Assembly (NCBI GenBank): GCA_002633005.1 | Contig: NMRA01000067.1 | Coordinates: 439,025 to 503,024, forward strand | DNA length: 64,000 bases | DNA from: Phoronis australis | Lineage: Eukaryota > Phoronida > Phoronidae | Direction: 5' to 3' | In this document: positions 1 to 11,300 of the stretch, piece by piece | Layout of the letters: each line of letters starts with the position of its first letter | Numbering within the stretch: the stretch's first letter is position 1 | The notes under the pieces: model-generated | Told to the model about the DNA's origin: nothing | The model's database searches: none | The model's input: the letters and a program-made list of their open reading frames with translations, nothing else | Position numbers and translations under genes: made by a program

Positions 1-612
1 CAGAAGTTCTCGATGAGAGGTAGAATCGGTGACAGTTGTGTTCATCGAGCTATTACCCACTGGTGAATATCTTCTAGGAACCATCTCTAACCCTCTTCAA
101 AAACTTGGAATCTTGGCCCAAGAATCAATACACAAATACAATTGGTACTCTAAATGTGCGCATTTCTATTCAAAATGGCCCTACGCACCTGCCCAGAATC
201 ACTTTGTGTTTCATATTCCTAGTAAATACTTCCACGTGCGATGTTACGTGAACACTGGGAAGTAGTGCACAAATTGCCAACCAAGTGCGCAAATGAAACT
301 GACTTCGACATACTTTCAGCGAAATTAAGTCTCGGGTCCTGCATATTACAAGGAGATCAGTATTAAAAAGAAATTTCTTTCTTTTCCTATTTATTGTTAC
401 AATGAAACTGTTGATATGTAAACATATCAAACATATGCAATTTGCATCTGTGAGTCAGCTAGTAATGTTTTATGTTCAAACAGGTGTTATTCGGAATAGG
501 TTATTTTTGTGCAACTTTTTCAATTTACCCCATGGGCTGTTGATACTTTGCTCAACAGTATGTTATTAATGATTGCTACACACATACGTTTAACCTTCTG
601 TTCATTTTGAAG
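1..612. other. Sequence upstream of the first recognised exon
   Basis: No exon can be supported here. The stretch is AT-rich and has only short ORFs on both strands. It ends in a pyrimidine-rich tract and an AG at 611-612 that reads as a splice acceptor for the large exon that follows, so most of it is probably intron of that gene, with 5' exons outside the window. A donor-like GTAGAA lies at about 20, but its phase does not fit the exon at 613. Confidence 0.5.
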
Positions 613-3600
613 ATTTTGCACGATACTCTGCCGCCAGAGGGGTACCTGAAATTGGCACTTCGAGTTGCTGAGCACCGAAAGCTTTATGTTCCAAATAAGC
701 AACCGCAGCCGATGAAGTCGCTACCAGACGTATTCAGAACGTCAGTGGAGAGAATGCGGGTCCTACTCAAGCTGGATATGTCATCCGTCAACCTTAGTAA
801 CCAAATGGTTGATTGCTTGGCCCATGTCTTGAAGGACAGTGAAGGAGACGACGTAGGGTGGACTCTACAAGAGATCGTGCGCACCTTGTTGATCTGCTGC
901 AAGGGCGATTTAAACGGCGTACAGAAGAACTTGGAGCGCATTTTCTGCGCCTTAGGCACATCCGCAAAGACTGCGTCAGTCATTGGGAGAGAAGCAAAAC
1001 TAATTTTGGGCGAGCTGGACGACTTACTGTGCGACCAAATGCGCACGGGAGCGCACTCCAACCTACGAGACACCCTCGTGAAGTTGACTAGAATGCCATC
1101 GCAAAAGATACACACAAGTCATCTCGCACAATTAGGCGCTGCCATGCTTCTCTACTACGACGTTTGCGTTAAAGACGACTGTACTCACAACGGGGTCCGT
1201 GAGTCGAAGAGCGAACACAGCTTGAGTAAGATGGTAAAATCAGAATACACGAAAATGAAGGAGAGAATTTGCGCACCTTTGGATAAGGGCACAAAACGGT
1301 CAGGTGACGAGTCAGATTCCTGCGAGGATAGGACCCACGAAGAACGAAACTGGGATTGTGTGTCACTCATGACAATACGTAATATGTCTAAACGGATCGC
1401 TGAGGCAGTGGCGCAGCAAAACCTCTTCAGAAATTTATTTTCTCATTCTGTTGAAGAGTGTACCTCGGCCTGGAAGCTTCTTCATCTGGCAATTCGCGAA
1501 AACGAAAAGAACATACTCTCAAATTGCCGGGAAATTCGCAAGCAGCATCACATACTTTCTGTAGACTGCTTAGTAAAATCCGTCCTTGAATACATAGGCC
1601 GTCCTCTGATTGACACGTGCATAATACCGCTTTACGTTATAGAAACTATACATGACGTGTTTCATCGCATTCATCGCTGTAACCTTCAAATATACGACAT
1701 AAAACTGTTGTGTGACATACTAAGAGAATACAGCCAGGAATCGGGGACTTTTCGTGACCGTGCAGAATTCAGCATTGATGAAAAAACGCTCACCAAATTA
1801 AGTCGAGCAACTTTGTCAAAGATTACACTCCTGCTAGAGACGAGTCTTGCCAATAAAGAACATCATTTGCTACTTAATGTTGCTGATAATCTTAGGGAGA
1901 TCTCTCACCAATCATCCAACGTTTCTCTCCAAAGCTGCTCGTACAGTCTGACACAGGAGCAACAGGCCGCTACAACATCTTTCGCAGAGAAGATTTCCAA
2001 GCGTCTCCAAGAAGAGGTGTGCACGATGGAAAATAGAAGCTTTAGCAGTGATCAAAATAAGTGCGTGGTAAACACCACACTGTGTGGTAAACTCACGGAT
2101 ATATGCCGTGCCATTCAAAAACGTACTCTCGATCCTGAAATTGAAGAGGAATTTGTCAGGATAATAAGATGTTCAACGTATATGGAGAAGCGTTCTAAGT
2201 TGCCGGACCTGGAACAGTTGCAGTACCTGATGACTGTTGTAACCCGCGACATCGAAACCTGTCCATTGACCCTGGATGATATGAACAATACCAGCCCAGA
2301 AGAGGAATTCCGTAAAAGTGTTTACTTTCGAAGTGTACTTTGCGTCATTGCACGACTTATTGAAGACCTTGAGGGTGGACATTTATCTTTAAACACCATA
2401 CTGGCTTTGTCACGTGTGACTGGAAGCACAATTGATGATATTAAAGGTTTGACGAAAAAGGTTCAAATTCATCCATCTGTGGACAATACAATTCTGCCTA
2501 TTCCCGCGGAGAAGGTGATACAAGCACTTTCAGCATTGTCCATGAAATGCGACAATGATACTGTGCAAAAGTACGACGCTGTGGAAAGGTTTTCCTACAG
2601 GAACCTCCTTCAGCCTAACTTGCGTGAGCACCCAGAACTAATCCCCGACGACAACTCTTCCCATCACCACGATGGAGATCAAGAAGACTGCGAAATGGTC
2701 GACTTGCATGAATCACATGATGTTCTCAAGACCGGTGTCATGGATGCCAGAGGATCGATTGTTTTGGAAGAGACGAAGAACAAGGCTCACGTGCACCGGC
2801 ACGACAAGACTAAAAAAACTACCATGTCTTCACACTGCAACGTTCAAGTAAATGCCAACAACTCTCGAGAGCAACGCTTTGAACTAGAGACTTCCAATTT
2901 ATCTCCGATGTTTTCCGACATGTGCAACGAACTGATTGGGGAAGCAGTGAATTTTGAGAACATCCTGGTGAAGCCAGCAACTTCACTTCGTCGCTGCAGA
3001 GCGGAAGATGGGGAGCAGCCTAAAGATGGCGCTAAAACACCTGATATCTCTGTTGCCAAATCGGCTCGCGAGATAGAATTCTCAACTAGTTGTTCAAGAC
3101 AAAAGAACGATCTTTGCACCAACGAAAGGCCCAAGTCCTCGATTAATGGTTCGTCAGTAGTTGGTGATAAGGAGAGCAGGATCTCTATAGTATGTTGCTC
3201 ATACTGTGGGAAGGGACGAAACAAAAAACGTACGAGTAAAAAGGGGCGACGACAAAAGTGCATAATTATACCACGCATGAAATCTGAAGGGTCCACAGTG
3301 ACGTCACGCACGTCAACAGCGACAACGTCTGTGGTGGCCCCTAGAACTCCTTCATCGGCGTCACGTGTGCCGTCCGCGAGAAACTCGCCGGTATGTACTT
3401 GTACAACACTGGGAAGAAAGACAATATTAACTCCCGTGAGAGATCCAGTTTTGAAGCCCACAGGCAGATCCTCCATAATGATATCGAGGACGGTTCGTCT
3501 ACCCCCTGTGTCGTCATATAGGTGTGCTGGCGGAAACAAGATGGCGATACGAGATACAACTACCCGTTATCTCCCTTCTCAAGTAAGGAAAATAATTCAT

Positions 3601-4207
3601 CCGAAATGCATCCAACTGAACAAAAGTATGTGTTATGTTTCCATCATTATGTAGACAATACGGGGTCCAGGCTCATCAACCTTGACGAGACTAGTGAACG
3701 TGTAGATATTGCTCAAGATGAACTTTAAGGGGACGAACCAGCTGATCAGACTAATGCAAGAGTGTGGTTGCTAATTGTGAGCAATGTAACACGTGAATCT
3801 TTGTGTGTACCGATTCTAGTCTAAGAAATCTGAAAGCCAAGTTCACTTTTCTCCGTGCAACGTTTTTTTTTTTGGAAAAGTTGCACTACGGGTGCTGACC
3901 TTCATGGCTCAAATTGTCATGATTAAGGAGAAGTTAAAGATATATAAATATTTGTACAGCGAACCAATTACAAACCAGGTGTTAAGTTAAAGTTATGCAA
4001 ATTTGGCTACATGTAGCTCCGAAGCAGCCTTTGTGTTATTGCAATATACTGAGTCTTCTGGATTTCTTACATTTATCACCTTTTCAGAGCACTCCGCAAA
4101 AGTTCGTTGCGCTGTCAAGTCAACTGATACCACCGTTGTCCACCCAGGTGTGCAGTGCTGTTCCATCCACAGTGGTCCCGTCTGTTAGAGTACCAATCAA
4201 GAGATGA
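613..4207 (+). CDS. Unrecognised large protein, 3' part of gene (two exons seen)
   Basis: I do not recognise this protein. Exon A (613-3582) is open for 990 codons. Its reading frame has no ATG at the 5' end; the region just before it is a pyrimidine tract ending in AG at 611-612, so a splice acceptor is likelier than a start. If translation began inside the exon, the first in-frame ATG is at 712. Exon A ends CAA|GTAAGG, phase 0; exon B (4088-4207) follows a TTTTCAG acceptor in the same phase, adds 39 codons and ends in TGA. The first two thirds look alpha-helical and leucine-rich with no membrane segment or signal peptide. An acidic, His-rich patch lies near 2640-2690. A basic Cys cluster (CCSYC then about 15 mostly basic residues, then C) lies near 3190-3260. 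The tail is rich in Ser, Thr, Arg and Pro. A 3-kb coding exon is unusual beside the short exons of the neighbouring genes. Exon structure is well supported; function unknown. Confidence 0.72.
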
Positions 4208-5639
4208 TGCGTGCCTCCAAACCAAGAACCTGCAAGTGACCAACAATAGGAATTTAATTTTTCACATTTCCACACGCGTGATTTGTAACAGTTTTTTTAT
4301 TTGAAACGGAACAGGAAAAATAATGGCACAATACAATAGATTGATTTATTTCAAACATCTGTGTTATGTTTAATTGTTGGCATTACAGGTATGTCGGGCG
4401 TTCGCCACATTTCAAAACGTAGTCATACCGAGTGATTTTCTGACGCAATCGTTTACCAGTGATCATAAAGACTGAAGACTTCCACTGCCCCCTGTCTGTG
4501 TGAAGGCATAGTGTTCGTCTCATCGGATGGCATGGGTCTCTTTTGATTTTGTGAAGAGACTTGTTTGGCGTATGAGGACATATATCCTCGTGTGAGCTAA
4601 AAGGCGATGCGATGAATTCTCCCATTCAACGTGGTCGATCGTCTTCCATGTATTACCAAACCACTAAAATGATAGCGTGTTCTCAGGGTTAGCCAAACAT
4701 AATATTCGCGGCCCTACATCGTAGTTTTAAACCATCTATTTTACCCACCCTCTACCATGCCTCACTGTCGCCATTTCCTCGTACTTCTGTGTGGCGCTTT
4801 TTATTGCCAATCTTATCTCCTTTTGTCTCTGGTAAAGAGGTTGCGATGCACGTATCACCTATGTTTATTCTCGGAGAACTTTATCGATCACAAATAGTGT
4901 TTTTTGTGAATGATTGACAGACCAGTGACGCACATGAAATTAGTAACTACATGTAAGCCGAAGGCACTCCGCAGAGATTGCGACTTCTAAAGCATCCGAG
5001 GTCTTCCATACTATAGCAAAGCGTTGACGCAGTCGTGTACATACTTGGCAGTTCAGACTCAACACTTAAACGTTGGGAGTGATAGAAATGTATGAAAACA
5101 TTGAAATTTCCATACGATTGACCCTTGAACTTGACTACGAAATACCAGGGCCCCCGGAACCTTGCCCTAGATAAGCCCCTTCAGTTTGGCTTCGCCTTCC
5201 CACTTACATTTTCCGGCTACCTAAGAGTTACGAGAAGTCATATTCTAATAAAAAGTATAAGAAATTGCGGCAAAAGTAGACATAGTTCAGGCAGAATAGC
5301 ACCGGCAACGGAAGAACAAGGGAGGGACATTACAAAACGCATCGAAAGCGGAATACATAGAAAGCAATTTTAAAAAGATTAACATGCGCCAACTTTTCGC
5401 GCGGGTGGTAGAAAAAATTTCCACATAACCGACTTAATTACAAAAGAATTTCCTGCAACTTTCCCGAATAACAATTCATGGAGCCCAACAACCAGCAAGA
5501 GACGATATCTAATAAAGTTAGTTATTATGCAAGTTATACGTTTTGAAAAAGTTTACCTCGTTCTTTCACGCGTGACTTGGCAGGACTTCGATTACTTCCT
5601 TGTAGAGTAATATGTGATGAACATATGCGTCAGTGATCA
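4208..5639. other. Spacer and possible 3' UTR, no gene seen
   Basis: AT-rich sequence following the stop codon at 4207. Only short ORFs without family resemblance are present. No canonical AATAAA is seen near the stop, so the transcript end is undefined. Confidence 0.5.
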
Positions 5640-6506
5640 TAGGCGGATTTAGGGGGGGGGGGGGGGGGCCTCCCCCTCCCTTGGCTGCCGCAAGCAAAAT
5701 GNNNNGGGGGGGGGGCTCAGATCCAATTTCAAGTGTCAAATTCGGAACACACACGGAACTATGGCTCAGTATAGTCTCTCCCGCGATATCTCAGGCGACC
5801 GGCAGTGGCGCTGGGCACTACGACTCCGTTTCCATCGTCTGCTCCACTGTGCAATGAAGAAAATTACTTCATTTTTTAAAGAAAATGGGATCTTTGTGAT
5901 GATGAAAAAACAGAAGCTGCTGGTAAGATGTGAATTTTAATTGAAGCCTTTGTGAATCACTCAGAAACTCATAATTCTCTCTTAAGACGATTTCCAAAGC
6001 AATCGCGTCATTATTGCCAACACAAGGTCTTTTGGGCAATTGGAGACTATTTTAAATACAACAAATTTGTTACGAACTGATTGCGCAAAATATAGAACAA
6101 GTAATAAGCATTACAAAAAGAAGGTTACGCGCGCAAACGGTGTGGACCATAAACAAGTATGTCTCTTAGTATCAGATTAAGAGTAAAATCGTGGTGGTGC
6201 AGTGGTAAAGCACGCGCTCTCAACTCGTGAGTTCGAGTCTGTGGCTCTTGGAGTTTTTCCTGTTTGACACTTTCTCCGTTTTTTGTTTTTTTTTTTTTTG
6301 CCTTTTTTCTTGGGTAATACTTCAGGTATCAAGGAAAATGCTTGATTTTTAGAGGAAAAAACAGAAAAATTTCCTGGGCGGGAGGGGGGCACACCCCCCT
6401 CTCGACCTCCCCCCATTCGGTGCTATGCGCATCTACAATCGTGCTTTAAGCAAATGTTTTCAGACAAAATGTTGGGCCCCTTGTGATATCCTAGATCCGC
6501 TCCAGG
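5640..6506. mobile_element. Non-autonomous DNA transposon with GGCGGAT-type ends
   Basis: The left end reads AGGCGGATTTAGGGG and the right end CCTAGATCCGCTCC, which are inverted copies of one another. A 4-N gap (5702-5705) lies in the G-rich left arm. Parts recur at 46880-47070: a stretch containing GCTCAGA..CAAGTGTCA, and one around ATCGTGCTTT with GACAAAATGTTG. There is no transposase ORF. The end sequences resemble those of many small hAT-like elements, but I see no clear target-site duplication because of the homopolymer runs. Confidence 0.55.
6188..6252 (+). repeat. tRNA-like sequence inside the transposon
   Basis: A box-A-like GGTGCAGTGG is followed about 35 bp later by GAGTTCGAGTCT, close to the pol III B-box consensus. 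The arms do not fold into a clean cloverleaf, so this is a tRNA-derived relic (SINE head or tRNA pseudogene) and not a functional tRNA gene. Confidence 0.35.
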
Positions 6507-6876
6507 TGTTTAATTAATATGCTAATAGTGCTACTGTAGAAGCTAGAGAAAATTATTGTCGTTTTGAACCGTGGGCACGTCGCCACTGCTAGTTCGTGAA
6601 GGAATGTAACGTATTGCCCCTTCGCCACCAGAGGGCAGGAACAATCCGACTATGCACAAAGTTAAAAGGGTCTCGCTGCTCACATCCAAACGAGGAGAAT
6701 CACAAATTGGTCTAAACATTTTACCGGTCCAGCACAACAATAATTTCTGTCATGAAGTGAAATTGAGAAATAACGGGCGATTCATATGAAGCAGTCAGCA
6801 GTTCACTATTTTGACCAACATCCTTGCCAAACTGAACTTCCAGTCGAGTCTCGTTTACTTCCCGGTGGTCTGAGGT

Positions 6877-7153
6877 CTGGGCTCTGCTTCATGGAAAGAT
6901 CGTAAGACTTTGAAGTCTTAAGTAACGGCAGAAATTTGCTCTTGGCACCGCCACCTTTCACAAAATTTTCAGAAGAAAGACTAACTTAGCCATGAAATGA
7001 TTAGCGCATCACAATCTAGATATAATAATAGGCCTACAAATTATCTCAGCACTGTTTTTTTATTAAGTAAGGTTTAATTATTTTTATAAAAAGTTGAGTG
7101 GACCAAATTTCTCAGGCTTTAAAGTCTTAAGTCACATTTTGCGAAACAGATCC
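6877..7153. repeat. MITE of the CTTAAGT-rich family, copy 1
   Basis: The left side reads GGGCTCTGCTTCATGGAAAG followed by GACTTTGAAGTCTTAAGT. The right side contains TTTAAAGTCTTAAGTCAC then GCGAAACAGATCC. The two are imperfect inverted copies. Related sequences occur near 14893, 31537, 42597 and 55544. Confidence 0.5.
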
Positions 7154-8367
7154 TAACTGCTTGTTTCGGGAAGGACTTCATTTTTGTCAAGGTACGGAAA
7201 GGGCTGAAACCGACTCTTGTGTGTTCAGTAATCTGATTCACAGTTGTGCTGGTGAGTACTGAGGAATAGGTTGGGCCAATAATATTGGTAAACCAAGTTT
7301 AAATACCGAGCGACACTTGAACTCAGCCTACGGGTTAAGCTTAAAGGAAGAAGCACGCCAAAAGTCACACGTATAAAAATAGATGCTCAATTTTTTCGTG
7401 ACAATTATATTTTTTATTTGAAAAGGATAATTTTGTTCAGAAGTGAATACGTATGTTTTTCACAAATTTTGATCGATTTTGAGTTGTTTCAGTTGCACTC
7501 GAAAGTTACTAATTGAAGGATCTTACTGATAAGTTTTCCCATTTTTGACTTCTAAACCCGTCTATTTTGGACTCCTAGGCGGCTTTACCACCACCGGCTA
7601 GTTTCCTCACCCTGCGACCACCGCCTAAATTTTTCTGTGACGGCTGTGGCCGAACAAGTTCACTAACTGGGAGCAACGGGAAAGAACGAACACCACGATG
7701 GCCTAGTGGCAGATGTCATGATCGTGGCCCTGCGTTTGTAAAATATTTGAACTTGGATGATCTTACTTATTTTCTCATCTCTTTAGTTTCGTTTTTGGTT
7801 AGATACATGGGCGGCGCACAATATAGGGCTGGGGCTGGGGGCCTGACATATAGCCCCCGGCCTCAGCGTATTGTAGTGGCAGTCACTTGCGCTGCCGGCC
7901 CCGGCATGGTTTATGGGCGGTGCACCACAGGGGGCTGGGGAGCTTCAGCCCCACTTTTTCCAGGGCTGCGCCGCTCATGAGATAAACACCCACCACAAAC
8001 CAATATTGCCTTCCTATCCACACTATAAGTCTGCTATTAGTACCCCCCCCCCCCCGGGCGGACTGGACTCGGCAATGTTATTGGTTTACTTAAGTGACGC
8101 CTTGCGGCTAAAGCAGTAGTTGTTAAGCAATAGTTATCTCCCTTCTAAATCGTAAACATGTTTGATAAATTGATGAACTTTCTTACAAAGAAAAAATTTT
8201 TGGTATTTCAAGATGTCTTTTATTTTGTTACTAGAATTAAATGTAAATAGAAGTTTTGTTATTCAATTACAGTTGACGACTACAATATCTCATCGAAATC
8301 TAAAGACGACGTTCTTCGTAAAATCATATTAGTCTTTTCGTCCTACGTCTTCACATCCTGTTGAAAA
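7154..8367. other. Spacer upstream of TMEM30A
   Basis: Contains a GC-rich repeat patch (7805-7985) and a box-A-like TGGCCTAGTGG at about 7701 without a matching B box. The last few hundred bases before the ATG at 8368 should hold the TMEM30A 5' UTR and promoter. I see no TATA box or other element that I could place with confidence. Confidence 0.4.
7805..7985. repeat. GC-rich MITE-like repeat (ATGGGCGGCGCA ends)
   Basis: Begins CATGGGCGGCGCAC and ends CTGCGCCGCTCATG, which are inverted. An internal second start, ATGGGCGGTGCACC, suggests two units fused or nested. The same end motif flanks a shorter element at 33839-33913. Confidence 0.5.
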
Positions 8368-11300
8368 ATGGAAACACCAGGAAGTCAAGAAGAAAATGAA
8401 GTGAAAAGTAAACGGCCAAAGAGTAGGTTTTTACCTCTGGTTTAAGCTATTTATGGCGTTCTCAAAAGCTTGGGTGCCAATGGCAGAATGTGGCGTCACT
8501 ACCCTTGCGTGCAATGGAGCCTGGAGTCTGTATTCGTATGCGAGCGCAAGTCGTCTACTGTAAATTAGTTAGGGAGGACAACGTTTTTTTATTTTTTTTA
8601 CAATACCCATGTGTCATACATTTTTGAAAAGCCCTTGGTGTGAGAAATGAAATGGTGCAAGAATCAGAAAAATTGGATGAGTGGTTGACGAGAAAATGGC
8701 CGTTGAAACGTGACGATTATGCGTAAAATATATGCCTTTTTATAATCTCATAAAAAATAAAAGAATATACATGTGCTGCATATAAAAAGATTCGTCTCAT
8801 TGAGACAAACATGGTGGTGTGTATTATATAAAATTTGGATCGATTTCTACAGAGATATTGCCGTTTAAGTGTGTTGTTATAGCATAGAACAGGCTCATCA
8901 TGTTTGATGAAAACAATGGATTACACAGCTTAAAAGGTAAAGAGTAAAGACACCACATCAGCTCAGAAATAAATACATCTGAGCTAGGAGGAAATTTCAC
9001 ATCAAATCACAAGATCACATTGGTGGATTTACATCCTGTCCAAATTTCATGTTTGTATTTGAGAGTATAGTGCTCTTTTGGATAGGAGGAACAAGAGGTA
9101 CTTTTTTTGAAAGTTGATCGCATGGCGGAAAATCATGCGCTAAAAAAAGCTTACAAAAAATGATTTATCAGCGATAATTTGAGACAAAAAGATTACAAAC
9201 TTACAAATAAAGACTAAGGTAATGATTTATAACATAAAATTGTCTTATAGTTAACTTTGAAGTCTGAAATCGGGTAATTTACCGACGTGGATTTTACACG
9301 GAGGCAGATATGGAGCACCGTGATCTACTTTTTGATTGTCCTCCCTAAATTAGTAAATAATGAATTACTCTCTCCCTCTCTTAGGCAATGACCATCGCCT
9401 CTGTTGGCCCGAACCAGAGGCGATACAGAGGCTATAGGCGCTCTGTACGCCGGAAGCTTTTCGGCGAATTATGCCTCGCACCGACTAAACCATCAAAGTC
9501 ACGTTGTTATAAATACCTTTTGCGCATAGAGGAACACTTTAGGAGGTTGTCGATGTGTTTAATTCCTTCCAACTCGAACAAATAATCCCGTTATGAAACT
9601 TTTTCTTCGAGCAGTCCCTATTTCAGTTCCCAAAATCGTGAAATCAACATTTTCATTTTTTTAACCAGGCCGAAGGTCAGAAGTTGCGGACCTACCAGCG
9701 AACTTTGAAAGCTGAAGTTCCCGCCCTTCGCGTACGTGCTGCCGGGAACCAGCCGTGCATTTGCCATGTTGTTAAACATTAAAATGTCAAATATGTGCAC
9801 AAAGACTATTAAATGTCATATCAACAGCTTTTATTTTTATCAAATACAAACGATAATTCATTGAAATACAATCAGTTTCAAGTAACGCCAATTTAAGACA
9901 AGTATAAGTGGTGGCATTTTGGAAACGAACATTTGACTGACAAGACCGCAATGGCTCACCTTTGGCCTATTTAAAGATTGAGGTCATGAAGTCGCATCAC
10001 CTAGCGAGCGCGGTAAAAATTGTAGCGTGCGCAGTATAAAAATGGTGAGTTCACGATTTTGGGAACTGAAATAGGGACTGCTCTAAGAAAAAGTTTGATA
10101 ATGGGAGTATTTGTTCGAGTTGGAAGGAATTAAACTCATCGACAACCTCCTCAGGTGTTCCTGTATGCGCAAAAGGTATTTATAACAACGTGACTTTGAT
10201 GGTTTAGTCGGTGCATAATTCGCCGAAAAGTTTCCGGCATACAGAGCGCCTATAGCCTCTGCATCGCCTCTGGTTCGGGCCAACAGAGGGGATGGTCATT
10301 GCCTATCCCTCTCTATACCATGTCTATGACCCAGAGTCTATAGTAGAGCCAGTGAAGTAGAGTCTAGGATTAAAACCTACGTCCAAACTGTTTTAACTTC
10401 AAGTTCCACAATTCTGACATATTTTCATATTCTTTACCTTAAATCATATTTGAAAACAACCCTGTCATTGGCATCTAGCTTGACGTCAAGTTGCACTTAA
10501 GCGACTTGCCATCGAAAATCTTAGGTTGTGCCAAATGTGATGTTGAACTTAAAACAAAAGGGGTTGTCTGTTCTCAGAAGGTTGCTCAAATCATAGTGCT
10601 TCATCTTCTCACCCTAAAATATGTGCCATGCAATGTCTAACTCATGTCCTCCTGCCTAGGAAGATAGACTGCAGACGATTGCATACACTGGAGGCATGTG
10701 TTTCACCAGTCTTTCCTGATTTTTGCTGAACAATTCTGACTTTTGTCTGTTTACTTCCTGTAAAAGTTTAACTGTTTGTTTGATGTGTGGTTATTGATGA
10801 GGTGGCAAATACACTTATTTCATGAAATAAACAAAGCAATTGTGAACCAAAAGTTTTTTGTGCATCATTGTCTGACTTTGATTTGCGCGGTGGCGACTTC
10901 GTGGCAATTTGGGATTTTTCTTAGGTCGCATTAGTGACCTGCAAGTCTCCAGTCGGACAGGCGGGTAGGTCAACAGTGATTGCCATACACATCATGAGCC
11001 AGGAGACTGATATGAAACCATGTACGAAATAAAAACTGAAATCAAGTTGGTCGTTAATGCGTGTTTTGGGCACAAGACTGGAACTGCAAAATGTCACATT
11101 ACCTGTCACATTGTGAATTTGGGTGAGGATTTATCATATGTACACATCGCAAGGCTCAATATTATGGCGACTCGGTGAATGAAAGGACTGAGGGTACATA
11201 CATAGCTGCTCTATGCCTTGTGGATGATTCAATTTGTGTAACAGCCTTGTAATTTTTGACCTCGGATTAATAGTAAACAAATTTCCACTAGGTTGTGCGG

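Noticed and set aside
1-20. Possible exon end with donor GAG|GTAGAA at the very start of the window
   Set aside because: Its open phases do not join the exon at 613 and only about 19 bp are visible.
2844-3539. 231-codon open frame on the minus strand inside the large exon
   Set aside because: It lies antisense to the better supported frame, has no splice context, and arises from the biased Ser/Thr/Arg codons of the sense tail.
6188-6252. Functional tRNA gene
   Set aside because: Box A/B-like motifs exist but the acceptor and anticodon stems do not pair, so only a tRNA-derived relic is reported.
9388-9585. ORFs of 65-131 codons in the foldback arms (also 10083-10283, 34968-35363, 35568-35888)
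   Set aside because: They are the same inverted-repeat sequence read four times and do not correspond to a transposase.
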